From positions 8,003,534-8,067,533 of the forward strand of contig CM070615.1 in the NCBI GenBank assembly GCA_036346395.1: a stretch of 64,000 nucleotides of DNA, written 5' to 3'. Source of the stretch: Hsuehochloa calcarea (Eukaryota > Streptophyta > Magnoliopsida > Poales > Poaceae). The notes beneath the pieces were generated by a model. That model searched no databases and was not told the origin of the DNA. It saw only the letters and a list, made by a program, of their open reading frames with translations. A program made the translations under genes and the position numbers. The stretch's first letter is position 1. Each line of letters starts with the position of its first letter. This document shows, in pieces, positions 1-11,607 of the stretch.

Positions 1-42
1 GCACCGATCCTTAAGACGTGATTATTAATATTTATTTATTTT

Positions 43-1397
43 TCAGAGTATTACAATAACTTCTAAATTATTCTTAGTTGCAAAAACTCCCAAAACAAAT
101 GAATGCGAAGCTCCAGAATCAAACAGAACTGATGCAAGTACTGAATTTACCATAAACTTACCCAGTACGACGTCGGGTGCTTCCTGTACTCCTTCCAGAG
201 TGACATGGTTAACATGGCCTCTGACCACTGATTGCAGTGCTCCTCCAGTTTTGACCGGTAGCTTGAGAAGTCCCTTGAGAGTTGCTTTGCACTGGTGTCT
301 TGGCTTGTGTAGCTCTAAGGTTGAAGTGTACTGGAGTTATCGTTCCATTCTGAGGGCATCGATTGGCAAAGTGCCCTAGCTGACGGCAGGTAAAACAAAC
401 TCTAGGTCCATTCTGTGGGTTGCTTCCTGGTGTGGGGTTGGCTGGTACAGAACTGCGGAAGTTCTAAGAAACATGACGAGGTGTTGAAGTTGGTGTAGGC
501 GTTCTAACAGAATTCTACGGTGAAAAACGGTTAAACTGTAGTGGAACCATTCTTACTTTCAGTTGTGGCTGGTGACTTCCTTGCTGGGCCATTCTGCGCT
601 TGCGATTATCTTCCAATTACTTGCGCTTATGTTTCAGAATCAAAGCTTTGTTGATTAACTCCTGAAAATCTGAAAAGATATGGGCAATCAAGTTGACTTG
701 CAGTCCAGTATTCAATCCTTTTAGAAAATGACTCTGACGAGCCTTGTCGGTGGTGACATCTTCTGCAGTATAGCGGGCAAGTTGAGAAAATTTATTGAGG
801 TAGTAAGTCACTGACATTCCTCCTTACTTGAGAGCACGGAACTCATCCTTCTTCAATCCATGATTCCTTCCGGTACATGGTACTGACAAAAAGCAGTTGA
901 GAATTCTTCCCAGTGATGTTTTGCGGTGTCTCATGCGTTGCACAGAAGTTTTCCCACCATTCGGCAGCTATGCCTTCCATCTGGTGAGTGGTGTATATGA
1001 CCTTCTCATGATCGCTGCATTGGGTGATCAGCAGCTTCCTCTCAATAACACGAAGCCAATCATCAGCTTCCACTGGTGAGACATGCCCAGAAAAAGTTGG
1101 TGGACGAGTTCTCATGAACTCAGCTAGCTTGGATGGCCCGTGGTGACCATGAGCGACTGGGGCTTCATTGTGATGATGATTGCTGTTATTCTGGTTGTTC
1201 ATAGTCTGTATTTGATTCATCATTGTATATATCAACTGAGTTTGAGCTACCATGAAAGATCCAAAGTTCTGTAGATCAACTGAAGGTGCTTGTGGTGGAA
1301 CTGCTCCTACGGGGGTTTGCTCATTTTCCTCTGACGCAGGGGTGCCAGAACCACTTGTGGCAGCTTGACGAGTCTGAACTATCTGATGAAACTCCAT
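43..1397 (-). pseudogene. Gypsy Gag and start of retropepsin, broken
   Basis: The Gag start lies near 1397. A 184-residue frame (843-1397) begins with a low-complexity Gln/Asn/His region and enters the plant gypsy Gag core, marked by the words TRPPTFSG, ADDWLRVIERKL and AAEWWENF. The core continues in another frame at 617-817 (YYLNKFSQLARY, DKARQSHFLKGL). A CCHC zinc knuckle (CFTCRQLGHFANRC) is readable around 354-400. A pepsin-like active site, LFDSGASHSF, follows in the frame at 43-228. Gag would package element RNA and the protease would cut the polyprotein. Frameshifts between these pieces show the gene is dead. Family is clear; the exact element is not known. Confidence 0.8.
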
Positions 1398-1640
1398 AGG
1401 TTAGATAAGGTAGCAAGCACAAGATGAGTTAGGAACAAGGTAGGGGTAGGTAAAACCCAATAAGCACAACTTCAAGAAAGCTCAACACAAATACTTATAT
1501 TAATTAAGATCTTAGCATGGCTGCAACAATTACCTAAGGGCCTTTGCAGCTCACACTTGCGCACAAGAAAATACGAACAAACTTAAACACACAAACTACC
1601 GCTTAAAGGGCGACTCTCCTAATCTTAAGACTGGCTAAGC

Positions 1641-2530
1641 CTAAAGACACGAGTGAACTACTCGATGAGATAGCCTCCATAGCCACAGCGGTGCTCCTTT
1701 CTTTGTAGACACAAAGCGAGATGTCATCCTTGCAAACTGATCTTGATGCCCCAGGACTGGTGCAACAGGAATAGGCCTCCCTGGTGTAGGTACAGCTGGC
1801 TCCTCAGGCTCTGTTGGCTCCACTGGTTCTTCTGGCTCTTCCGGTTCCTCGGCTTCTTCTGGCTCTACTTCTTCAGGATCTTCCTCCTCAAGGTCTTCAC
1901 CGTGCTCGTGCTGACCATAAAGAGTCTTTTCCAGAATGACGATCCTTTCTTCTGCCCTTTGCAGGGTCTCATAGGCGCACTCCAAATCTGTGGCGGTCAA
2001 CTCCAGTGACTCCTCTTGGGCAGTGGCAAACTGGGCAAGACGCATGACGGTGGCGTTGCTCTCTCCATCTGTAGACGGGTAACGTGCAGGAACATCCAAT
2101 GCTAAGGTACGAGTGTGGTTGCGGAAGACAGTATCTCAAGCTTCATGGCGTAGAGGTTGCAAATCCTTAGGATAGCGAGGCATGAAGATTCTTGAATCGT
2201 GTCGCTCCAAATCATCCTTCTTGCGGAGATGTTCAGGGGTTGACTTGCTTTGGTGTCTTTCCGGGCATAGATGGTCAAGCGACAGATCACTCCACTTTCT
2301 CAACCGTTCACGACCCAAGTGCTGCCACGGTACATCGGGCTGTCGAATCGTCCAAGTACTTGCAATTGCTTCCAAAGCTCAGCGGCAAGTCCTCCCTTGC
2401 GCTCTCCATAGTTCTGAAGACGAGACATCTGACAAGACAGACAAGAGGGTAAGAACAACTTAAAAATAATGGGGAGAGAAAGGATTTCAGCAATAGTTGA
2501 GTCAAGAGAGATATGAGAAGTGTTAAGCAA
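1641..2530 (-). pseudogene. Additional leader ORF of gypsy element, acidic C-terminus
   Basis: Between the primer-binding site and gag the minus strand encodes a separate protein. The N-terminal piece (about 2300-2430, containing the word GERKGGLAAELWKQLQ) is followed after frame breaks by a 152-residue frame at 1641-2099. That frame has a predicted helical stretch and then a Glu/Pro/Asp-rich repeat of roughly 40 residues. Many plant gypsy elements carry an extra ORF in this place whose function is not established. A related leader frame is found in the second gypsy element at 15223-15650, which supports its being a real element gene rather than chance. No enzyme motif is visible. Frame breaks make it non-functional here. 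Confidence 0.5.
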
Positions 2531-2624
2531 TTCAATTAATCTTGCAAGTTAATTTTACTTTAGAAAATAGTTTGGACACTCTAAGACCGCCGATCTAACT
2601 AAGGGAAAGACCTACAGTCAGTAT

Positions 2625-2636
2625 GGCTCTGATACC
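2625..2636 (-). other. Primer-binding site (initiator Met tRNA type)
   Basis: The minus strand reads GGTATCAGAGCC, the standard plant retrotransposon primer-binding core complementary to the 3' end of initiator methionine tRNA. It sets the LTR boundary just to the right. The first base of the usual TGG is changed to C. Confidence 0.75.
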
Positions 2637-3158
2637 GCCTCTATCGAAACCCAAAAATTGAATTCTTGACCATCTGTGTATTCCGCACTAGTCCAGAACC
2701 ACGCTAGTGCACACAGTGTCAACATAGATGAATATCGATCCACACAAGACGATTAATAGAATAAACGACTAATTTGAATAGCAAATAATGGTTTTGATCT
2801 TATGGTCGAGTTTATATTTATTAAGCCACACAGGGCTGACAACAAATAAAATAGCAGCAGCAGAAAAGAAATAAACCTCAGCGGAATCCCATCAATTCAC
2901 CACATGAAACTGACTGGGATTAAGACCCTAACGATCGACACCTTCGTAGAACTTCTCTTCAAAAGTAGGAGATGACTCCTCCACTTCTGTTGATTGGTTA
3001 TAGCAAGTATGAGTACACAACCGTACTCGCAAGTCATAACATAGAATGCAATTTATAGATGATGGCTTATTCCAAAGAAATGGCTTCTGTGGTTATTTTG
3101 CAGAAATGCAATATTTACAATTGAATACAAATAATAGATTGAAAACAAAATTCAAAAC
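2637..3158 (-). repeat. Gypsy LTR remnant
   Basis: This is the sequence immediately outside the primer-binding site, so on the minus strand it is the downstream end of the 5' LTR. It shares short phrases (for example around 3000-3040, reading AACCGTACTCGCAAGTC) with the second gypsy LTR near 16350. No LTR outer end is seen, because the block stops where the copia LTR begins. There are no supported genes. Confidence 0.5.
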
Positions 3159-4703
3159 AAGCTGGGCCAAAAATAGAGGGTGTAGGCAAGAGAGGATATT
3201 CTATTGCACTTGGTCTCATAATTTTTGGAGTCTCCAGTCAAAAGTTCTATTGGTTTGAAAATTCCAGTAGGTTTCAGTTTTCCAGAGAGGAAAAATGGCT
3301 AAGTCCCAGCTGGCGGTCCGACCAAGCCCTGGTGTGGTCGGGACCGGCGAGGGGTGGCGATCGAGGCCGACCGAGGGGTGTCGTCCGGTTTAACTTTGAT
3401 CGTCGGTCTTCGAGGCGACGATATTCGGTTGTTAGGTCAAAGTCATGAGTTTCAGGGCATATATGGTGCATGATGCATATTTTGACTAACATGGGTCAAG
3501 TTGTGAAGAACTTACTCCCAAATTCTGTTTACTTGTCTATTGTTGTGCAGATTGCTTGGTGGTCAACGACGGCCAACGGCGAGGATGATCGGGACTAGGC
3601 TTGGAGAGCTGAGATCCAGAACAATCGACGATGCCGGGTGAGGTCAATGTACTCAAGCGTGGTGCAAGATGGACAAAAGTGACCTATTAGCTAATCCGGG
3701 GTGCAAGAAGGCGCAAGGTGTAGCTAGTTTGGTCAAGGGATGTTAAAAACGGCGTATTAAAATGCGTGCGTATGTGTCCCGTTTGTTTTGGGCCTTAATG
3801 GGAGCCCAATAGAGTCAAACTTCTAGAAGGTCTAAGCCTCAACTATAAATAGGAGAGGGAGGTGGCTGCACCTTGGCTTCGGCTCTTTTTTTTTCTTGCA
3901 AACCCTAATTGTCTTAGGGAGAGATTTTGTGGAAGCTAGAGTTCTTGATGTTTGATGCGATTTTCGTGCTCTTGAATTGAGCATTGTCCTCCATTGATGT
4001 AGTGTTTGTAAGCCCTGATCATATCAATCAATCAAAGGGAAGTTTGATCAATATTTTATCTCATTGCGTTCTTTCTCTCTATTTGATGATTTTAGGTCTT
4101 TCTTTTATCCATGAGTTTTTGCTTGGTTTCTTCATGTGATCTAGCTTGCTGTGACGTGTGGGAATCTATCTAGGATCATCTTGATCATCAATCACCCACG
4201 AGCAAGATATTTGACCTAGTTTTCGTTTTGACCCGATTTTGAACCCTTCTTTGATCAAACGAAAAAGGATCTTGATTCCTCCAAGAATTATCATAATCTT
4301 CGATTGGAATATGTCCCTCATATCATAGAGAAGGTGTGTTCCATATTTCATCAAGTTTGGATTAGTAGATCAAATGTTTCATCTATTTGCATCTTCGTCT
4401 TCAGGTTTTTCAATTTGTTCTGGAGGCCAGCGGTCAGGCCGCCCATGGCCACTGGTTAGACCGGCCGGAAATCAGTCCGACTGCCCAAGGTCAGCGGTCC
4501 GACCGGTAGGGCATTGATGTGCTTTAATCTTTGTTATTCTTGTCGTTTTTCTAAGGTGTTTTTATTAGATTCAATATTAGTCTTCCGCTGTACTGCTATA
4601 CTGATCTTCATAGCTACTGGAGTAAAATATTATTGAATCCATTATTTGTGAAAAAGGTAGCGTGCTCCTATTCACCCCCTCTAGTCGCCTTTTCGGTCCA
4701 ACA
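3159..4703 (+). repeat. 5' LTR of Sirevirus-like element, 5'-truncated
   Basis: It matches the 3' LTR from about 13740 onward but lacks the first roughly 200 bases, including the TGTGGATATC start. It ends with GTCCAACA at 4703, directly before the primer-binding site. A TATA box (TATAAATAG) lies at 3844-3852, about 860 bases before the end of the LTR. GGTCSGACCG-type near-palindromes cluster at about 3310-3390 and 4425-4500. It retains a 31-base segment (4346-4376) that is deleted in the 3' LTR. Confidence 0.85.
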
Positions 4704-4705
4704 AG

Positions 4706-4717
4706 TGGTATCAGAGC
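4706..4717 (+). other. Primer-binding site
   Basis: The sequence TGGTATCAGAGC begins two bases after the 5' LTR ends. It is the site for an initiator methionine tRNA primer for minus-strand DNA synthesis. Confidence 0.9.
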
Positions 4718-4760
4718 CCGGTTAGTTCAATCTTGATCTTAACTGTCACTGAACTTGGCG

Positions 4761-6476
4761 ATGGATAGATACTCCACAAAGCCGCATATCTTCGATGGGC
4801 ACAACTATGCCTATTGGAAGAATTGCATGCGAGTCTTCCTTGAGAGCGAAGGACATGCTATATGGGAGGTTGTTCGAGTCCCTCTCGTTTTGCCCGGTTG
4901 CTACTGGGCCCAAGCCCTTTTGGCTAACAACAATAAGGCTAAAAACCCCTCGTATGGTGGGCTTGGGAGACAGGAGTATGATCGGATTTGTAATCTTCAG
5001 ACTGCGCATGAGATTTGGAACACTCTTGAAACTTATCATGAGGGTTCGTCCCAAGTCAAGAAAGTACGACAGACAATCTATAAGCGTGAATGTAACAAAT
5101 TCGAGATGCGTCCTGGAGAGAGCATCGATGACATTTTCAGTCACTTTAATAAAGTGATTAGTCAGATGAAAGCTGTTGGTATTTAATATTCTTAGTCTGA
5201 AAATGCCACCCACCTCTTGGCTGCAATCAACACCAAAGAGTGGGAGATAAAGGCTACTGCCATAGAGGAGAATGTCAACCTTTCTGATCTAACTTTGGAG
5301 CTGCTCTATAACAAGCTTAAGACTCATGAGATCAAGAAGATTGATCATCCCAAAAAAGGAAAATATGGCTTTGGTAGCAGACCCGCTCAAGAGAGCCTCT
5401 GATGGGTCTTTTGAGTCCTCTTCTAGATTTTTGCTTGCTGGTTTATCAGCTATTCACGAAGAAGAGTTTGAGAGTCTTCCTGAGGCCGAGTTGACCCTCA
5501 TAGTCAGAAAGGTCACACGGGCCTATAACAATATGAGAAACAGAAATCGAGAAGGTCCTATGACTTGCTATGAGTGTGGTGAGCTTAATCATTTCTGGGC
5601 AAATTGCCCCAAGCTGAAAGGTAAGAGCAACCACAAGGAGGGAAAGCTAGCTTGGAAGAAGCCTCAATGGAACAAACCAAGGTTTGATGTTGCCAAGCTG
5701 ACGAAAGCCGCTCACTGGGTGCTTCCCGCTTTTGAGGATCAATCCTTAAGCGATGTGGACTCCGTGAGCGAGGAGAACAAGGAGGAGGAGATCCCTCAAG
5801 ACAAAAAGAAAGGGAAGGCCAAGGACTTCACCGGCTTGTGCTTCATGGTCGACTCTGTTGATGACGACAACAATGAGTTACCTCCTTCTTATGATGTTCT
5901 TTCTGATAGATGTGAATCTATGTTTGAGCAACTTATGAGTCAGGATAAGACTTTAGCATATGTCATGGCTAGGAACAAGGATTTAGAGTCTCCAATAGGT
6001 AACTTGACTTTAGAACTTGAGAATGCTAAGAGTCTTGAATTTGATGAATGCTCATCTTGCCATGCTTTGCATTCAGAATTTGTTAAACTGCAATCTGCTC
6101 ATAATATTGCTTTGCAACAACTTGAAAATGCTAGGACTGAGCTAGTTGAGGTTAAATCTGCTCTATGTGAAAAATGCTTAGATTCAAGCAAATTAGTTGC
6201 TTCTGGTGCTGTTGATTCTAGCCTTTGCACTTTTTGCTTAGAACGTGAACATGAAGTCAAAGATATCTTAGAAGCAGCTAGAGCTAAATATGCCAAGCTT
6301 AAGGACATTATTGAATCTTCTACATGTGCTTTATGTCCAGCTCTCAAACTTGAATCTGCTTTATATAAGGACAAATATGCTAGAGCCATTAAAGGTAAAA
6401 CCTGTGAATCATGTGTTAATTTTGGAAAAGAAAATGCTTATCTTGAGGATACATTAGAAATTTTTTTCTATAGTTA
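4761..6476 (+). pseudogene. Gag of Sirevirus-like element, with stops
   Basis: The ATG at 4761 opens MDRYSTKPHIFDG, a copia Gag N-terminus (UBN2/DUF4219-like). The frame runs through YAYWK and YDRICNLQTAHEIWNTL and meets two stops near 5184-5196, where the sister copy at 32210-35790 has Glu and Gln. It continues to the zinc knuckle CYECGELNHFWANC (about 5569-5610), then an acidic linker, then a coiled-coil extension. That extension carries CxxC pairs (CSSC, CEKC, CTFC, CALC, CESC) up to 6476. A frame shift lies near 5390, where the two overlapping frames change over. Gag would form the particle and bind RNA. The CxxC-rich extension is unusual and is treated as a finding. Confidence 0.85.
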
Positions 6477-6699
6477 AGAAACAATTAAACATAATTCTGG
6501 ACAATTCTAAGACTCCTTATAAGAAGCAAGGATTAGGATACAATTATGTTCGAGATAATTCTAAGCCAAAAGTTGTTCAAGTCTTGGAAAAAGGGGTAGT
6601 TGAATTTAAAGCCCAACCTGCAAAAACTATTTTTAAATCTGCAGGTTTTGCTCAATCTTCTGTTAAATCAAAGGGTGCTTCTCCTAGTGATATTAAGTA

Positions 6700-8385
6700 T
6701 CATTGCACCTATTGCAAAAAGGATCGGCATTTGATTGAGTTCTGTTGACGTAGGTTGAAAAATGATAACAAAATTTTTTGCTAGAATTTCATCTAATCAA
6801 CCTAGAGCTTCTATGAGATATGGTAACATAGAAAAGAACAAACCTGATTTAGGATTTGCATCACATGCTCATCATCATGTTCCTAGACAGGATAACTCTC
6901 ATGTTACTTTAACCATTGCTCATAACAGAACTATAAATAAAATCAAGGATATCACTTCTGCTTTGCGTACTACTCGCAGACGTGTGTCTCAGTACTAGGT
7001 TCCTAAGTCTTGTTTAACTAACCCCAGTATTGAGACACATCGTTCTTTTGTTTCTTGATTTTCAGGATTACCGCGGAAAGAGGAGGGACACGTGGTTCGT
7101 TAACTCCGGCTGTTCACGCCACATGACCGGAGACTCAAGATGGTTCACCTCTTTCACGCGGTCGACAGGTGATGATTTCATCACTTTTTGAGATGATAAA
7201 CAAGGGCGGATTGAAGGAACAAGATCGATCAGGGTGAACGACAGTTTCATCCTCAAGGACGTCGCCCTTGTGGACAAGCTAAGGTTTAATTTGCTTTCTA
7301 TCTCTCAACTTCTTGATGATGGATATGAGACTAGATTTAAGAAAAATGCTTGTCGGGTGCTTGATTCAACTGGTAAGCTTCTTTTTGGAATTACTAGAGT
7401 TGCTAGGATTTTTGGAGCTGACTTTTCTGATTCTCTTGGTGGTTCTCTAAAATGCTTGATTTCATCTTCTTCTTCTGAGTTCTGGCTTTGGTACCATTGT
7501 TTGGGGCACATTGGTTTTGATCATCTAACGTGAGTTAGCAACCTTGAGCTTATGAGAGGTTTGCCCAAACTCAAAGTCGTCAAAGATGCTGTGTGTGTGC
7601 CCTGTAGGCATGGCAAGCAAGTTGTCGCCTCACACCCTTCAGTGACTATGGTCATGACTGACGGACCAGGACAATTACTTCATATGGATACTGTTGGTCC
7701 TGCTAGGGTTCGGTCAGTTGGTGAAAAATGGTACATTCTTATCATAGTCGATGATTTTTCTAGATACACTTGTGTGTTCTTTCTTGCTTCAAAGGATGAA
7801 GCTTTTGATTTTTATCATGATCTTGTTCTTTGTTTGGCTTCTGAACTTCCGGGTGCCTTGAGAGCGATCCGCAGTGATAATGGCACGGAGTTCAAGAATG
7901 CTTCATTTGCCTCTTTTTGTGCTGAGCGTGGTATTGAGCATCAGTTCTCTTCTCCACACGTCCCTCAACAAAATGACATTGTGGAAAGGAAGAACAGGAC
8001 CCTGGTCGAGATGGTTAGGACGATGCTAGATGAGTATAGCACACCGAGGAGATTTTGGGCCAAAGTTGTTGCTCGCTACCATATTGCTAATCGTGTCTTT
8101 GTGAGACCTTCTTTGGGCAAGACTGCTTATGAGCTTCGATTTTGTAGAAAACCCTCTGTCTCGCACTTTCGAGTCTTTGGATCTAAATGTTTTATTCTCA
8201 AAACAGGAAATCTAGATAAATTTGAATCAAGAACTTTTGATGGTTTATTTCTGGGTTATCCTGCACATTCGAGGGGATTCGAGTTTTTAATATTGAAACT
8301 AACCTTGTCCAGGAGACATGCAATGTCACTTTTGATGAGACTAACCCTGGAGTTAGATAAGATATTTCAGGTGATACACAGGTGA
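6700..8385 (+). pseudogene. Protease and integrase of Sirevirus-like element, broken
   Basis: A second CCHC knuckle, CTYCKKDRHLIEFC, is readable at about 6705-6747. The protease core follows near 7090, with NSGCSRHMTGDS in place of the usual DSGCSRHMTG; the catalytic Asp is read as Asn. Next come the GAG_pre-integrase domain (YHCLGHIGFDHL at about 7490) and the zinc-binding HHCC end (CVPCRHGK). The integrase core follows with RSDNGTEFKN and PQQNDIVERKNRTLVE at 7865-8000. In-frame stops occur near 7187 and 7531. The polyprotein would cut itself and insert the DNA copy into the genome; this copy cannot. Confidence 0.85.
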
Positions 8386-10255
8386 CAGAGAGCATATTCA
8401 TAGAGGAAGATGATGAAGGATTTGATGTTCTTCCACCAGCTGCTGTTGACGCTCCTATTCCAGCACAAGAACCTGCTGTGACTACTTCACCTTCAGATGA
8501 GGATCCTGCTGCATCTTCATCATCAGCAGTACCTGCGGAGGTTGAAGAGATGCTTTCCTCTCCGGGTTCACCACTTCATATTCAAAGGCAGCACCCTCCG
8601 GATCAGATAATAGGTAATCTTCATGAGCGAGTCACTCGCTCTAGGTATAATGATCCAAATCTCTACTCTCATTCTGCATTTGTTGCTTCTTTTGAACCTC
8701 GTGATCTATCACATGCTTTATCGAATTCTAGCTGGGTTAATGCCATGCATGAGGAGTTAGAGAATTTTGAGAGGAATATGGTTTGGAACCTAGTAGAACC
8801 TCCTAGTGGCCATAATGTTATAGGAACCCGCTGGGTCTTCAAAAATAAATAAAATGAGGATAGTTCTGTAATTAGAAACAAGGCTAGGTTGATGGCTCAG
8901 AGTTTTAGCCAAGTTGAGGGGTTAGATTTTGATGAGACATTTGCTCCTGTTGCTAGACTAGAAGCCATTCGCATTCTGCTTGCATTTGCTGCATTTAAGG
9001 GCTTTAGATTATATCAGATGGATGTTAAAAGTGTCTTTTTAAATGGTTTCATTGAGGAGGAAGTTTATGTTAGGCAACCCCCGGGTTTTGAGAATCCCAA
9101 GTACCCAAATCTTGTGTTCAAGCTATCCAAAGCCTTGTATGGTCTTAAACAAGCTCCTAGAGCCTGGTATGATAGACTTAAGACCTTCCTGCTTAAGAAT
9201 GACTTTGAGATGGGTAAGGTAGACAAGACTTTGTTCATTCTTAGGCGTGGTAATGACTTCCTGCTTGCTCAAATTTATGTTGATGATATTATCTTTGGTG
9301 GTTCTTCTAATGCTCCTGTTTCCAGCTTTTTTGAGACTATGTCCAGGGAATTTGAGATGAGTATGATGGGAGAACTCAATTACTTTTTGGGGCTTCAAAT
9401 TAAGCAATGCAAGGAAGGGATCTTTATCCATCAGACGAAGTATACTACGGACTTGCTGAAACGCTTCGACATGGGTGACTGCAAGCCTATCTCCACTCCC
9501 ATAGCGTCTTCGACTGTTTTGGATCCAGATGAGGAAGGAGAAGCCGTGGATCAACGCGAGTACCACAGCATGATTGGCTCTCTTCTGTATCTGACGGCCT
9601 CGAGACCGGACATCCACTTCACGGTCTGCCTCTGTGGGAGGTTTCAGGTGTCTCCAAGGACTTCCCATCGCCAAGCCGTTAAACGCATATTCAGGTATTT
9701 ACACTCTACCCTTCTGTGTGGCATTTGGTATTCATGTTCTTCATCTTTGTCCATTCGGGGGTTTTCTGATTCTGATTTTGCGGGCTGTCGGCTTGATAGG
9801 AAGAGTACCTCAGGCACTTGTCACTTGCTAGGCACTTCTCCTATTCTTGGTCTTCTAGGAAGCAGTCTTCTGTTGCTGCTGAATATGTAGCCGCTGCTAG
9901 TTGCTGTAGTCAGATTTTGTGGATGGTAACTACTCTTAAGGACTATGGGTTAAATTTTGCTAGTATTCCTCTTTTTTGTGATAACACTTCTGCCATTAAT
10001 ATTGCTAAGAACCCTGTGCAACACTCTGAGACCAAGCACATAGATATTCGCTATCACTTTCTTAGAGACCATGTCGAGAAAGGTGATATTGTGCTACACT
10101 TTGTGGAGTCCGAGGCTCAACTGGCCGATATCCCCACCAAGCCTTTAGACCCAACAAGGTTTGCCACCTTGAGAAGCGAGTTAGGGGTAATTTACCCATT
10201 TTGGGTTGGTTTGAGGGGGAGTTCGATCTTTTCTGATCTTACCTTGTTCTTCTGA
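8382..10255 (+). pseudogene. Reverse transcriptase and RNase H of Sirevirus-like element, broken
   Basis: The frame contains the RVT_2 reverse transcriptase. Visible markers are VIGTRWVFKNK before a stop at about 8850, [32 protein letters not shown] and the catalytic YVDD (about 9277-9288). The RNase H segment (DSDFAGCRLDRKST, then EYVAAASC, then PVQHSETKHIDIRYHFLRDH) switches frame near 9830. Compared with the sister copy at 58677, it has lost several residues just before EYVAA. The stop at 8850 replaces a Gln of the sister copy. Together these breaks show loss of function. Confidence 0.85.
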
Positions 10256-11607
10256 TATTTTCTTGTTCTTTTTATGAACTTATTGATCTTTTTAAAAAAT
10301 TTAGGTTTTTAGGCTTTTATTGCATCTCATTGTATCATATTGCATTCACATGAAAAATCCAACAAGTGGTATCCAAAAAGATGCATTGTAATATAAGATT
10401 TTCTGCTTATCTTTTATAATTGATGAAGCTTTGCCTATTACCCTTTGGAGCTTTAGTATTTCAATTCTTGCTCAATGCCATGTCTAGTTCTTAGACTTAC
10501 TAGAATTGTCATGTTTTTACAAATACAGATAAGTCTTTGCTGTATGAGCTAGAACTCTAAAACAACTCGAACTAAAAATTACAATTCGTGGACGTTTTAG
10601 CTAGTTGCGCAATTAGTGCTCCTTTTGTGATATTGGCCCTGTCAGAATTGCTTTGTTAGCACTTTAATCTAAAATTGACCATTACTTGAGCTTCTTGTGT
10701 TCTTGATATTCTAAAACTGCTCTTGTGAAACATGAAAAATCAAAAGATTGTCTTATGCTTAAATTCTAAAACTGGTCGTAGCTTATGATGATTTTGTGGA
10801 TGGCTCCTAGTCCAGGATCTTATCACTAAGTTAGATCATTAGTCAACTTCAATATTCAGTGCAAATGGAAAAAATGTTGAAAAATGGGCTTTTGAGAAAT
10901 TTGAGCAAAATGATTCAATACAGGACCTGATTGACTCTTAATGTGGTCTTTGTTAGATTTTTTTGATCTCACTTTGACATTTTGACATGGCCAGTTTCAC
11001 TTTAGGATCCCTGTTGATGAACTTGCTGAATTTGAAGTTTTGCTTAAATTGATCAAATCTATTGCTTTACTTTTGAGCCTTAGTGCTTAGCTTTGATATA
11101 TATGTCTTATCATGATCTTGCTAGCGCTGTCAGGCTTGATATGTTGTTTGTGCAATATTAGAAATGCTTGCTTGCTCTTTTGGGTAATATCTAAAGCTTC
11201 TTGTAATCAAAAATTAAAAAATACAAAAATGAAGCCACTCCATTGCACTTCATGCATACTCCTTCTTATGCTTCTTTCTTCATTCTACATTTGTTATCTC
11301 TGGATGAGAGGAAGACGTGATTCCTTGATGACTCTATTGTCAAAGGGAGGAGAAGATGTGTTAAAATGTGTTAATGCTGTACATAGGCGGAGAGAAGATT
11401 TTTGGAGAAGATGGATATTTCAATGTTGATGTGTTAAATTGTGTTAATGTTGTACATATGGGGAGAGAAGATTTTTGAAGAATATGGATATTTCAATGTT
11501 GGGAGAAGATATATAAAAATGATAAAAGGGGGAGAAATTAAAAATATGAAAGTTTCTGAAATTTGAGGATCATAGTGAGGGGGAGTTTTTGAATTGCATT
11601 CTTATTG

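Larger units (their letters stand above)
1..3158 (-). mobile_element. Ty3/gypsy LTR retrotransposon, 5' portion
   Basis: Reading the minus strand from right to left, the block shows an LTR piece, a primer-binding site, a leader ORF, a Gag ORF with a zinc knuckle, and the start of a retropepsin. This is the order expected for the 5' half of a gypsy element. The element runs off the left edge, so reverse transcriptase and integrase are not visible. All reading frames are broken by stops or shifts, so it is a fossil. Its right edge, near 3158, abuts the truncated LTR of the next copia element, and the LTR piece here is only about 0.5 kb. The lineage within gypsy cannot be fixed without the polymerase. 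Confidence 0.8.

Noticed and set aside
1743..2009. Trp/Phe-rich plus-strand frame
   Set aside because: It is the antisense reading of the Glu/Pro repeat in the gypsy leader ORF.
10256..11607. Search for an envelope-like gene after RNase H in the first Sirevirus
   Set aside because: Only short frames full of stops are present. The 105-residue frame at 11112-11429 has no signal of a membrane glycoprotein.
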